From Sinorhizobium mexicanum (GTDB taxonomy: Bacteria; Pseudomonadota; Alphaproteobacteria; Rhizobiales; Rhizobiaceae): 64,000 nt of DNA. Under the pieces are notes generated by a model. That model searched no databases and was not told the origin of the DNA. It saw only the letters and a list, made by a program, of their open reading frames with translations. Positions 1 through 8,300 of this stretch are shown here, one piece after another; the first letter of the stretch is position 1; every line of letters begins with the position of its first letter. The position numbers and the translations under genes were made by a program. The stretch lies in NCBI RefSeq assembly GCF_013488225.1, contig NZ_CP041238.1:2629501-2693500 (forward strand), read 5' to 3'.

Positions 1-1
1 G

Positions 2-271
2 GTGCCGGCGGAGCTGCCGGAAGAGATCGAAGTCCGCATCCGCGCAACGGCCGCGATGGCCTTCCGGGCGGTCGGCTGCGACGGCATGGCGCGCGTCGAT
101 TTCTTCCTGACGCCGGACATGCGCTTCCTCATCAACGAGCTCAACACCATTCCCGGCTTCACCGACATCAGCATGTATCCGAAGGCGATGGCCGCAAGCG
201 GCGTCAGCTATGCCGAGCTCATCGACCGGCTGGTGGCGCACGGGCTGGCGCGCGCCGGTCTAACTCCTTGA
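2..271 (+). CDS. ddl: D-alanine--D-alanine ligase, C-terminal part (gene enters from left edge)
   Basis: Only the last 89 codons are inside the window; the frame is open at the left edge, so the first GTG is internal. The fragment carries the end of an ATP-grasp domain: an acidic VDFF strand (Asp33 of the fragment) and the INELNTIPGFT motif, whose Glu46 and Asn48 match the Mg-ATP ligands of Ddl. The product would join two D-alanines for peptidoglycan precursors in the cytoplasm. No division-cluster genes follow, so this is probably a stand-alone ddl rather than the one next to ftsQA. A related ATP-grasp ligase cannot be fully excluded. Confidence 0.85.
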   Translation: MPAELPEEIEVRIRATAAMAFRAVGCDGMARVDFFLTPDMRFLINELNTIPGFTDISMYPKAMAASGVSYAELIDRLVAHGLARAGLTP

Positions 272-313
272 AATTGCGCATTCCGTACCGCAGTGCGGTC
301 CTGCGTTTGGCAG

Positions 314-931
314 TCACTGTTTTCGCCCATCCTTGGGAAACCGTGCTGCGACGCCCGCCACTACATCTTCAACGATCTCCTGCAGTTCCGCTAGCTCGCA
401 ACCGTCGCGCGCCTGGATCGAAATACCCTGCATGACGGCAGCCAGATGGCGCGCCAAGCGCTGAACCTCGTCCACGCGGGCAAAGGGCTGGAGCGCTTCC
501 GCAATCCGCTCGCGCATAGCATCACGCCGCGTGGCCGCGTCGCGGGCGAGCGGGGCATGTTCCGGATGACAAGCGACCATACCGCTTGAGATCAGGCAGC
601 CACGTTCACGGTGAGGGTCGGTTACGGCTCTCACGGCTCCCTCGAGCAATACTCGTACTGCGTCCGCCAGCGCCCCCCCCGATTTGATGGATGCCACATC
701 CAGGCATCCGAGCGTCTGCTCGTAGCGTGCAACCGCTTCCCGGTAGAGATCCGCCTTGCTGCCAAAGGCAGCGTAGAGGCTTGGAGGCGCTATCCCTATC
801 TCCGTCGTGAGATCACCGATCGACACCCCTTCATAGCCGTGCCGCCAGAACAGCCGCATCGCGGTCTCGACCGCCTTTTGTCGGTCGAAACTCCAAGGTC
901 GTCCGCCGCGTGATTTTGCTTTGCTTTCCAT
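314..931 (-). CDS. TetR/AcrR family transcriptional regulator
   Basis: A 205-residue protein with a basic N-terminus and a TetR helix-turn-helix at about residues 15-60 (GVSIGDLTTEIGIAPPSLYAAF), followed by a helical ligand domain. The ATG at 931 is chosen because the reading frame upstream is not TetR-like and would run across the operator. It is divergent from the exported hydrolase at 1010, with 78 bp between starts. Two related sites in that gap, one touching its own start codon, suggest that it represses both itself and the hydrolase. The inducer is unknown. Confidence 0.85.
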   Translation of the reverse strand: MESKAKSRGGRPWSFDRQKAVETAMRLFWRHGYEGVSIGDLTTEIGIAPPSLYAAFGSKADLYREAVARYEQTLGCLDVASIKSGGALADAVRVLLEGAVRAVTDPHRERGCLISSGMVACHPEHAPLARDAATRRDAMRERIAEALQPFARVDEVQRLARHLAAVMQGISIQARDGCELAELQEIVEDVVAGVAARFPKDGRKQ

Positions 932-948
932 AGCGGCCACTAAACAAC
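931..948. promoter_or_regulatory. Second, weaker copy of the TetR operator
   Basis: The sequence TAGCGgcCaCTAAACAAC matches the stronger site at 978-995 at 15 of 18 positions. It overlaps the start codon of the TetR gene, which fits autoregulation. The assignment is by similarity between the two sites only. Confidence 0.45.
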
Positions 949-971
949 CCTTGACAGGCGAAGTCAAGTAG

Positions 972-995
972 GTTGAATAGCGTTCGCTAAACAAC
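972..995. promoter_or_regulatory. Probable TetR operator in the divergent gap
   Basis: GTTGaaTAGCGttCGCTAaaCAAC is a 24-bp dyad whose specified arms (GTTG and TAGCG) are perfectly complementary. It lies 14 bp upstream of the hydrolase start and between the divergent genes, the usual place for a TetR-family operator. Confidence 0.6.
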
Positions 996-1009
996 GCGGA
1001 GCAACACTC

Positions 1010-1984
1010 ATGAATCACTCGAGACGTACCTTCCTCGCCGGCGCGGCCGGCCTCGCCACCTTGGCCATCGAAGCCGCCCATGCCGCGCGGCAAGCTCATG
1101 CGGCATCCGCCGGCAGCGCTGCCCCTCGGTCGAAGGCCGATGGAGCGCCTGCGGCAGCGCGCGAGCCATTCGTCGTCCGCTCGGCGGATGGCGTGATGCT
1201 GACAGGCGAGGCGCAGGGCGACAGCCAGGCGCCGGAGGTCCTGTTCATCCATGGCCTGCGTCAGAGCCGCCTGAGCTGGGAAAAGCAGTTCGCCGATCCT
1301 GCGCTGGCGGGCTTTCGCATGGCGAGCTTCGACCTTCGCGGCCATGGCGATTCCGACAAGCCGACTGCACTCGACGCCTATTCCGATGCCGATCGATGGG
1401 CGGACGACGTCGCCGCCGTAATCGCCGCCGCCAAGCTTCGCCGGCCGGTGCTCGTGGGATGGTCACTCGGCGGCTTCGTGGCCGGCGCCTATCTGCGCAA
1501 ATACGGGGGTTCGGCAGTTGCCGGCGTCAATCTGGTCGACGCCGTCACCAGGCTGTCGCCGGATCTCCTCACCGAGGAGGCGGCGACCTTCACCGGCACC
1601 TGCACCTCGCACGATCTGGCAGAGCGCACCGCGGCCACGGCCGACTTCCTCGCCGCCTGCTTCCACCGGCCGCCGACCGCTGTGGAGATGCAGCGCATGC
1701 TGGTCATCAACGGCATGACCGCCCGCGCGGTGAACGAGGGCTTCATCAAGACAGCGACAACCGATCTCGAACCCGTATTCAACGCCTTTGCCGGCCCGAT
1801 ACTGCTGACGCATGGCGTCCACGACCGGCTGGTTCGCGTCGCGATGTCGGAACGGATCAAGTCCATCCACGCTAACAGCAGGCTCTCGCTTTTCTCCGAC
1901 AGCGGACACAGCCCATTTTATGAGGAGCCGGTACAGTACGGACAGGAGCTTGCCGCCTTCGTGCAGGCCGCCAACAGGGGCTGA
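1010..1984 (+). CDS. Tat-exported alpha/beta hydrolase
   Basis: A 324-residue protein. The N-terminus has a twin-arginine signal (SRRTFLAG, Arg5-Arg6) and an Ala-rich hydrophobic stretch, so it should be exported folded. The mature part is an alpha/beta hydrolase: HG oxyanion region near 81, nucleophile elbow GWSLGG with Ser152, acid Asp272 in GVHDRLV and His300 in SDSGHSPF. The family includes non-heme peroxidases and esterases; the substrate cannot be read from sequence. Expression is probably controlled by the divergent TetR gene through the dyad just upstream. Confidence 0.85.
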   Translation: MNHSRRTFLAGAAGLATLAIEAAHAARQAHAASAGSAAPRSKADGAPAAAREPFVVRSADGVMLTGEAQGDSQAPEVLFIHGLRQSRLSWEKQFADPALAGFRMASFDLRGHGDSDKPTALDAYSDADRWADDVAAVIAAAKLRRPVLVGWSLGGFVAGAYLRKYGGSAVAGVNLVDAVTRLSPDLLTEEAATFTGTCTSHDLAERTAATADFLAACFHRPPTAVEMQRMLVINGMTARAVNEGFIKTATTDLEPVFNAFAGPILLTHGVHDRLVRVAMSERIKSIHANSRLSLFSDSGHSPFYEEPVQYGQELAAFVQAANRG

Positions 1985-1992
1985 GGATCGAC

Positions 1993-2962
1993 GTGAACCT
2001 GGATCGGCGACACCGTCCTTCAAACTCTACCATCGACATCACGGCTGCCCGCAGCCGTGACGCGGTAGCGCCGTTCTTTCCGGGCTTCCGCACCCTGGAC
2101 ATGGACGCCGGCGGCGTTCGCTTCGCCGGCGTCATCGGCGGCGCAGGGCCGCCGCTCCTGCTGCTTCATGGCTTTCCCGAGACGCATATCGCGTGGCGCA
2201 AGGTCGGCCCGATGCTGGCACGTCACCACACGCTGGTCATCCCTGACCTGCCGGGCTATGGCGCCAGCCGGCCGCACGCGACGTTCCCGCGCTGGACCAA
2301 GCGGCGCGTCGGTGAAGCATTGGTCGCGCTTATGCGGGCGCTCGGTCATGAGCGCTTTGCGCTGGCCGGACATGATCGCGGCGCACGCGCCGGCTACAGA
2401 CTGGTGCTCGACCATCCTGGCATAGTAACCCGCTTCGCGTCGCTCACCGTCATTCCTGCCCTCGATTCGATGCTGGCCGTCGACTATCGTTATGCGCAGA
2501 AGAGCTATCATTGGTTCCTGCTGGGCCAGGAGGCAGACCTGCCCGAACGGTTGCTCGCAGCCGCACCGGATGAGTTCATCGATCGGGCCCTTTGCGTCCA
2601 TGAATGCAGAAAGCAGTCGCGTGATTGAGGCGGCGGCAAGGGAAGCGTACCGTGCCGCTTTCCGCGACCCGGCAGTCAGGCACGCAATATGTGAAGACTA
2701 TCGTGCGGCGCTGGCTGAGGATCTTGCCCATGACCAAGCGGACCGCGCAGCAGGACGCAAGCTGGATTGTCCTGTCCTCGTGCTCTGGCCACACTCGCAG
2801 GAGAAGCCGGGCAGATTGCATCCGGCCGGGATCTGGCGGCTCTGGGCCGGCGACGTCACGGGCGTGGCGACGAGCGGCGGTCATCTTCAGCCCGAAGACT
2901 GCCCGGATGAGGTCACCGTGGCGCTCGTTCCCTTCTTCGCCGCGAACCCTGGAGGAGTGTAG
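1993..2962 (+). pseudogene. Fluoroacetate/haloacetate dehalogenase-like alpha/beta hydrolase, frameshifted
   Basis: The first frame (1993-2628) encodes an alpha/beta hydrolase with HDRGAR: Asp128 as nucleophile and Arg129/Arg132 in the carboxylate-binding positions of fluoroacetate dehalogenase, plus His173-Trp174 (YHWF) matching its halide pocket. Homology then continues in the +2 frame to 2962, including the catalytic His in SGGHLQPED. Removing one T from the TTT at 2591-2593 joins the two frames as DRALASMNAESS. It starts 8 bp after the upstream hydrolase and is probably cotranscribed with it. Either a recent pseudogene or a sequencing error in a T run. Confidence 0.8.
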
Positions 2963-2998
2963 CGCAAATATGCTTCTCGCTCGGCTCTCACACGGCTT

Positions 2999-3907
2999 CT
3001 AATCGCTTCTTGGGATGCTGCGAGCATATCGAGCGGGTGGCATGCCTGCATGTCGCGCAAAGGCAACGCTGAAAGTGCTTGCCGATCCGTAACCCACGCG
3101 TTCGGCCACCTGGTCTATGCCCAAGTCACGGCTGCGCAAGAGCTGTTTTGCAAGAGCCATGCGCCAAGCCAATAGATATTCCATTGGCGGCAAGCCGACG
3201 ACGCGGCTGAACCGGGCAAAGAAAGCCGAGCGCGACAGAGCCGCTTCGGCCGCGAGGTCCGAGACAGTCCAGGGATGTTCCGGGCGCGCATGCAGGGCAT
3301 GAAGCGCGGCCGCCAGGCGTTCATCGGCAAGGCCGCGGCTCAAGCCCGGCGCGGCTGTCGTTTCCGGGCCGGAACGCAATGCTTCGATCAACAACACCTC
3401 CAACAGCCGTTCCAGCACGAGTTCGCGCGCCGGCCGCCGTTCGCGCGTTTCCTCGCCCACCAACTGCATCAGCGTGGCAAGCCGGGGTTCGCCACGCACG
3501 AGAACCACATCCGGCAAGAGAGAGACAAGCAGGGCCGTATCCGGCGCGCCGAAGCTGCAATGCCCGATCCGCATGCGCAGATCGGCAGGCCCGTTGTGGC
3601 GTCCGACACGGAAATGCCCGTCGCGGACCTGCGTCGGGATCATGGTGGAGAGATCGGCCGGCGCATCGATGCTCTCGTTGACCAGATCGGCCATCGCCGG
3701 CGCAAGCACGAAGTCACCGGCCTGGAGGACGAACGGTGGGTGACTGCCGAACTTCACGCGGCAGGTCCCTTCCAGGATCGCGCAATAGAATGGTTCGCCG
3801 GTGGCTTCACGATGAATGCGCCAGGAGCCGGCACACTCCACCAATTTCGAAAAGCGGGCGGCAGGCTGTAGCAGGGTCACGATTTCTGCAAGCGGATCGA
3901 CGGCCAT
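2999..3907 (-). CDS. AraC family transcriptional regulator with N-terminal cupin domain
   Basis: A 302-residue protein. Residues 1-190 form an AraC-binding/cupin-type sensory domain (GSHPPFVLQAGDFVLAP). The C-terminal 100 residues contain the two helix-turn-helix motifs of AraC proteins, ending in IDQVAERVGYGSASTFSVAF. It is divergent from the short-chain dehydrogenase at 4005, with 97 bp between starts. This arrangement is typical of an AraC activator and its target, so it probably controls that gene. The ligand is unknown. Confidence 0.88.
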   Translation of the reverse strand: MAVDPLAEIVTLLQPAARFSKLVECAGSWRIHREATGEPFYCAILEGTCRVKFGSHPPFVLQAGDFVLAPAMADLVNESIDAPADLSTMIPTQVRDGHFRVGRHNGPADLRMRIGHCSFGAPDTALLVSLLPDVVLVRGEPRLATLMQLVGEETRERRPARELVLERLLEVLLIEALRSGPETTAAPGLSRGLADERLAAALHALHARPEHPWTVSDLAAEAALSRSAFFARFSRVVGLPPMEYLLAWRMALAKQLLRSRDLGIDQVAERVGYGSASTFSVAFARHAGMPPARYARSIPRSD

Positions 3908-4004
3908 ATTCAGGACTAACGCTAAAGGAATGAAGACTATCGCCTATATTAAGTCCGGCATGCGGTCACTACCATAGGCTCATTCATTTTGTACGGAGAT
4001 GCCT

Positions 4005-4757
4005 ATGCCTGCGATATTGATTACCGGTTGCTCGTCCGGCTTCGGTCTGGAAACCGCGAAACTGTTTCTCGAACGGGGGTGGGACGTGATCGCGACGATG
4101 CGCACGCCCAACGCGGAGTTGCTGCCTGCCTCCGATCGCCTGCGGGTGCTGGCGCTCGACGTCACCGATCCGGCAAGCATCGCGCAAGCTGTCGAGGCGG
4201 CAGGCCGTATCGACGTGCTGGTCAACAACGCCGGCTTCGGCGCGCCATCACCGGTTGAATTGACGGCACCCGAGACAGTCCGGGCGCTTTTCCAGACCAA
4301 TACGATCGGGACGCTGGCGATGGTTCAGGCCGTCTTGCCGCAGATGCGCCAACGGAGGTCAGGCGTCGTCATCAACGTCACGTCCACGGTGACGGTGAAG
4401 ACGCTGCCGGTGGTCGGGGTGTACCGGGCGAGCAAAGCGGCGGTAAACGCCTTCACCGAGTCCCTTGCAGTGGAGGTGGAGCCGTTCGGGATACGCGTGC
4501 ATATCGTTCTACCGGGACGCTCACCGGAAACGCGCTTCGGGGCCAATGCCCGCCCACACCTGCGCGGTGTGGATGACCCTGACTACGCGTCGCTGATCCA
4601 GCAATTCGTGAAGAACGCGCAGGACGACACGGGTCCCGTAACCAATGCGCCCGACGTGGCGGAGGCGGTCTGGAAAGCTGCAACCGATCCGTCCGCCCCA
4701 TTGCGTATTCCGGGCGGTGCGGATGCCGAGCTTTGGATGGCCGAGGCAGCTATGTAA
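4005..4757 (+). CDS. Short-chain dehydrogenase/reductase (SDR)
   Basis: A 250-residue classical SDR. It has the TGCSSGFG dinucleotide-binding motif (residues 7-14), NNAG near 75, Ser127 and the YRASK catalytic pair Tyr140/Lys144. It oxidises or reduces an alcohol/ketone with NAD(P)(H). The ATG at 4005 is preferred over 3999 because ACGGAG lies 6 bp before it but touches the earlier ATG. It is divergent from the AraC regulator. The exact substrate is not visible. Confidence 0.88.
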   Translation: MPAILITGCSSGFGLETAKLFLERGWDVIATMRTPNAELLPASDRLRVLALDVTDPASIAQAVEAAGRIDVLVNNAGFGAPSPVELTAPETVRALFQTNTIGTLAMVQAVLPQMRQRRSGVVINVTSTVTVKTLPVVGVYRASKAAVNAFTESLAVEVEPFGIRVHIVLPGRSPETRFGANARPHLRGVDDPDYASLIQQFVKNAQDDTGPVTNAPDVAEAVWKAATDPSAPLRIPGGADAELWMAEAAM

Positions 4758-4863
4758 CCGGAACGGCCGCCGCAGGAAAGGTTCCGTCATCGCGCCCGGT
4801 ATACATCGAGAGGAATGCGCTGCCGTCTGGCGAAGCGCATTCCCCCCGGCATTCGTATTGCGC

Positions 4864-5301
4864 TCAGCCGAGTTCTTGGGCGAGTCCGATGAGAAGCCCT
4901 TCAGGCCCACGGATATAGCAGAGCCGATAGGCGTCCTTGTACTGGACGACTTCGCCTACGAGCTGCGCGCCGCGCCTGCGAAGCCTTTCAAGCGTCTCGT
5001 CGACGTCGTCCACGGCAAACATGACGCGGAGGTAGCCCAGGGCGTTGACCGGGGCGTTCCGGTGATCTGCGACGACTGGCGGCGCGATGAAGCGGGAAAG
5101 CTCGAGCCGGCTGTGGCCGTCCGGTGTGCGCATCATGGCGATCTCGACACGCTGATCGCCCAGTCCCGTGACACGTCCGGCCCATTCTCCTTCGATCGTG
5201 GCCCGCCCTTCGAGCTCGAGGCCGAGTTCGCGAAAGAAATCAATCGTCCCTTCGAGGTCTTCGACGACGATTCCTACGTTGTCCATCCGCTTGAGCGCCA
5301 T
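4864..5301 (-). CDS. VOC (glyoxalase/bleomycin-resistance) family protein
   Basis: A 145-residue protein with two betaalphabetabetabeta modules typical of the vicinal-oxygen-chelate fold: an N-terminal KRMDNVGIVVEDLEGTIDFF and a C-terminal LCYIRGPEGLLIGLAQ. A His in the second module and Glu near the end could bind metal, so a lyase or dioxygenase role is possible. The start at 5301 follows a GGAGATT ribosome site; an upstream extension would run through a palindromic repeat and is unlikely. Confidence 0.8.
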   Translation of the reverse strand: MALKRMDNVGIVVEDLEGTIDFFRELGLELEGRATIEGEWAGRVTGLGDQRVEIAMMRTPDGHSRLELSRFIAPPVVADHRNAPVNALGYLRVMFAVDDVDETLERLRRRGAQLVGEVVQYKDAYRLCYIRGPEGLLIGLAQELG

Positions 5302-5345
5302 GTTTCCAATCTCCAGGGTGCAGTTTCGATCTACAAGGTGTCTCC

Positions 5346-5552
5346 TACAGCGCCGTGCGTCCTTCAGGACGCACAGAGGACGCTGTAAGTCTTTGAGTGT
5401 ACGCATCGTGCTTTCCGAAAATCGATTCCGATTTTCGGGCCGATGCGCTAGAGCAATTCCAGGAAAAGTGTGTAACGGTTTTCCTTCCGGAATTGCGTAG
5501 TTTCAAAGAGTTAGATCATTTCACTGTTTCAATTAAACAATGAAATGATCTA
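5346..5552. repeat. Composite of repeat families R2 and R1
   Basis: At 5346-5450 is an R2 unit (CTACAGCG..., containing GTGCGTCC/GGACGCAC and a long CGAAAATCGATTCCGATTTTCG hairpin region). It abuts an R1 unit at 5451-5552 with arms GCAATTCC/GGAATTGC followed by an AT-rich hairpin ending ATGAAATGATCT. Close copies occur elsewhere in this window. These are non-coding palindromic rhizobial repeats. Confidence 0.8.
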
Positions 5553-5564
5553 AGGCAGTCTGCG

Positions 5565-6095
5565 CTACGACATCCAGCCGGGCAGCTCGGATGCCTGCCG
5601 GATCCAGCTCGCCACCAGCTCCTCGTCGAGTTGCTCGCCCTCATGGATGTGGAAATAGCGCGTGTTCTTGTCCTTGGACTCGACCGGAGGAAGAGGACTG
5701 AGCGACGCGCCGCGGAAGAACGTCACCTTGATGTACTTGGTGAAGCAATGATAGGCGAGGAACCAGCCCTGGCCCTCGACGCCATAGAAGGGCGAGTTCC
5801 ATTTGACCGCCTTCCTTACGCCGGGGACCGTGCGCACGATCAGCGCGTCGAGGCGGCGACCTACGTCGCTCTTCCAGCCCGGCATGGCAGCGATATAGGC
5901 CTGCACGGGAGCGTCGCCGTCGCCCTTCGCGATCTGCGGGTTGCCGCCTGAAAGCAGGGTCGGCTTCGCATCCTTGGTCGCTGCGGGCTTGCGGGCCGAC
6001 GGCTTGGCGGTCGACTGGCGCGGCTTGGCGGCGCCTCGCTTGGCGTCCGGCTCCTTGGCGACCTTCGCCGGCTTGCTGGAGGTCTTCTCGGCCAT
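5565..6095 (-). CDS. DUF1801 domain protein with basic Lys/Ala-rich N-terminus
   Basis: A 176-residue protein. Residues 1-60 are a low-complexity Lys/Ala/Pro tail resembling histone H1-like tails (AKPRQSTAKPSARKPAATKD). The rest is a DUF1801 (YdhG-like) domain: PVQAYIAAMPGW, then VKWNSPFYGVEG, then KVTFFRGA. The function of DUF1801 is not established; the basic tail suggests nucleic-acid binding, which is inference. The start at 6095 gives the complete tail. It lies downstream of the LysR gene on the same strand. Confidence 0.8.
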   Translation of the reverse strand: MAEKTSSKPAKVAKEPDAKRGAAKPRQSTAKPSARKPAATKDAKPTLLSGGNPQIAKGDGDAPVQAYIAAMPGWKSDVGRRLDALIVRTVPGVRKAVKWNSPFYGVEGQGWFLAYHCFTKYIKVTFFRGASLSPLPPVESKDKNTRYFHIHEGEQLDEELVASWIRQASELPGWMS

Positions 6096-6232
6096 AACGT
6101 TCACTCCACTGAATGACGGAGGTAACTTTAGGGCGTAAACGCGGATTGCCCAGCGCCTTACGGTAAAGAGATCGAGCGGCGATCCGAAATCTGCGCCGGT
6201 TTTCTCGACGTGGTCGGAGCGAGTCCGATGAA

Positions 6233-7129
6233 TCAGCGCCCAAGCTCCTCGACCATGAGATCGATGAAGCGTCTCACGCGCGGCTCCAGGAGACGCTTGC
6301 TGGGATAGATCGTCACGATCTTTACATCGTCGGTCTCGAGGCCGGATAGAACCGGCCGGAGGCGGCCCGCCGCCATGTCCGCCGCGACCAGAAAGTCGGG
6401 AAGAAACGCGATGCCGAGGCCCGCAATGGCGGCATCCCGGATCGCCTCTCCGCTGTCGAGCCGCAGGCGGCTGCGACCCTGGGCCCTGACCCACGCACCT
6501 CCTTCCCCGCGGAAGCGCCAGCCTTGCCTCTGGTTGCGACTGCTGAAGAGCAGGCAGTCGTGTGCTGCAAGATCGTCCATCTCCAGCGGCTCGCCGCGCT
6601 CGGCGATGTAGGAGGGCGAGGCACAGAGCACCGCCTTGTATCTGGCGACCACGCGCGAGACGAGCCGCGTGTCCGAGGTCGTAACCCCGATCCTGACCGC
6701 CAGGTCGAAGCCTTCCTCGACGATGTCCGCAACGCGATCGGTGAAGTTCACCTCGACCTGGATCTCGGGCCAGGCCGCAAGATATTTCCTGATGACGGGC
6801 AGAACCAGAAGCCGCCCGAAGGCATCGGGAACGGTGAGCCGGAGAACCCCGCGTGGCGTGCCGCCCTCCCCGGCCACGCTCGCCTCCGCTTCGTCGATCG
6901 AGACGAGAACCTGCAGCCCGCGTGCGTAGAACACCCGCCCTTCCTCGGTGAGGCTCAGCGTTCTCGTCGTGCGGTTCAGAAGGCGCGTACCGAGCCTGTC
7001 TTCCAGGCGGATGACGGCCTTTCCCGCGGCCGACCGGGACAGGCCCATGGCCTGCCCTCCGGCGACGAAGCTCCCCGCGTCGACGACGGCCATGAACACC
7101 TGAATGTCGTTCAGATTCGCACGCTGCAT
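6233..7129 (-). CDS. LysR family transcriptional regulator
   Basis: A 298-residue LTTR. The N-terminal winged helix (residues 3-62; FMAVVDAGSFVAGGQAMGLS) is followed by a periplasmic-binding-like effector domain with the common RIG and AGLGIAFLPDFL segments. The start at 7129 places the HTH at the expected position. It belongs to the group with many rhizobial paralogs that regulate adjacent oxidoreductases. No divergent gene is near; 490 bp of repeats lie upstream. Confidence 0.88.
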   Translation of the reverse strand: MQRANLNDIQVFMAVVDAGSFVAGGQAMGLSRSAAGKAVIRLEDRLGTRLLNRTTRTLSLTEEGRVFYARGLQVLVSIDEAEASVAGEGGTPRGVLRLTVPDAFGRLLVLPVIRKYLAAWPEIQVEVNFTDRVADIVEEGFDLAVRIGVTTSDTRLVSRVVARYKAVLCASPSYIAERGEPLEMDDLAAHDCLLFSSRNQRQGWRFRGEGGAWVRAQGRSRLRLDSGEAIRDAAIAGLGIAFLPDFLVAADMAAGRLRPVLSGLETDDVKIVTIYPSKRLLEPRVRRFIDLMVEELGR

Positions 7130-7620
7130 GATGCAACTCCAAAGTCTCGACCACGGCAGAGGCTCATGCTGCCGCACATGTCTCCAAAGCGAGCCGCGTT
7201 CAAACGGCCTCCACAGTACACGACAGTACGTAGTCGGGTTTGATGGATGCTTTTTTCGCCGTCATCCCTGTGCTCGTCACAGGGATGAGGATCTGAGGAG
7301 AGCCGTGCCGTACCACAACCGACAAGGCGCAGCACCCTGCTGTCGTTGTCCCAAAACCCCTGCACACTTTTGAGCGACATGCATTAGTACGACTGAGCGA
7401 CATGCATTAGTACGACCTGTGGATGCAAGCGATTCAAGCGTGATGTCGCCGGGCGGGCTTGGCGTCGCGCGTGTCGCTTCTGTGTGGACGTCCATTCGTC
7501 AATCAACCGGCTATAAGGACCGACGCCTCGTCGAGGGCTGCGGACCCGCCTGCCAACTGGTTGCTGGCCTTCGAGCACGTCGCCGCCGAGGCAAGTCATT
7601 ACCATAGGAAGGAAGCCGAA
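7130..7620. repeat. Gene-free gap with an R3 repeat and a 23-bp tandem duplication
   Basis: The gap holds a short R3 palindrome near 7262-7292 (CATCCCTGTG/CACAGGGATG) and a perfect tandem duplication, TGAGCGACATGCATTAGTAC plus GAC, at 7371-7393 and 7394-7416. The last 200 bp should contain the promoter of the RidA gene. No convincing ORF was seen. Confidence 0.6.
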
Positions 7621-8028
7621 ATGGCACAGTCACTGACCCGTTTGAATCCGCCTGCCCTGCCCGATGCTGCCGCGCTCGGCTACTCGCAGATCACAACCGT
7701 GGAGCCGGGCCGGCTCGCCTTCGTTTCCGGGCAGGTCGCCTGGCGCCCAGACGGCAAGCCGGCGCCGGATGGCCTCGCGGAACAGGCGGAACTCGTCGTC
7801 GCCAACGCGAAGGCAGCTCTCGACGCCATAGGCGCCTCGCCGGAAGACCTCGTCATGGTGCGCGTCTACATGGTCGATTTGACGCCCGGGCGCATCGAGG
7901 AGCTGATGCCATATCTGAGTGCGTTGTTCGACGGCGCGCAGCCGAGCCTCACGGGCGTCGGTGTCGCCGCTCTGGCCGCGCCCGACTTGCAGCTGGAAAT
8001 GGAAATGATCGTTCGACTGCCGTCCTGA
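7621..8028 (+). CDS. RidA/YjgF family protein
   Basis: A 135-residue protein of the Rid superfamily: FVSGQVAW near 36, NAKAALDAIGASPEDLVMVRVYMVDL in the middle and a C-terminal LEMEMIVRL. RidA proteins hydrolyse reactive enamine/imine intermediates from PLP enzymes. The canonical catalytic Arg segment (RxxVxV near residue 105) is not obvious: the region reads PSLTGVGVAAL. It may therefore be an Rid subgroup without classical deaminase activity. Ribosome site AGGAAGG precedes the ATG. Confidence 0.85.
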   Translation: MAQSLTRLNPPALPDAAALGYSQITTVEPGRLAFVSGQVAWRPDGKPAPDGLAEQAELVVANAKAALDAIGASPEDLVMVRVYMVDLTPGRIEELMPYLSALFDGAQPSLTGVGVAALAAPDLQLEMEMIVRLPS

Positions 8029-8080
8029 GCGTCCGCCTCGCATTGGGGCAAGTTTGATCGCACCACGCCGCGCTGTCATT

Positions 8081-8163
8081 AGAGCAATTCGAGGAAAAGT
8101 GTGTAACGGTTTTCCGTCCGGAATTGCGTAGTTTCAAAGAGTTAGAAACAATGAAATGCTCTA
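8081..8163. repeat. R1 palindromic repeat
   Basis: A further R1 unit starts with GCAATTCGAGGAAAAGTG and ends with AACAATGAAATGCTCTAG. It has a shortened second half compared with the copies at 5451 and 26997. It lies between the RidA and hydrolase genes. Confidence 0.75.
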
Positions 8164-8300
8164 GGCCAAGGCCTTGAGTGCCCGGGTCTGCCTATGGTAG
8201 CCCTTGGGGAACGAGAGAGTGTCCCCGATGGCGCACTCTTCGCGGTCAAGCGGTTGACACGCTGCTGCCTGTTTCCGTCGATTCCGCCCGGAGGCATCTC

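Noticed and set aside
5301..5406. Upstream extension of the VOC protein
   Set aside because: It would be translated from the R2 repeat, which gives the same peptide wherever R2 occurs.
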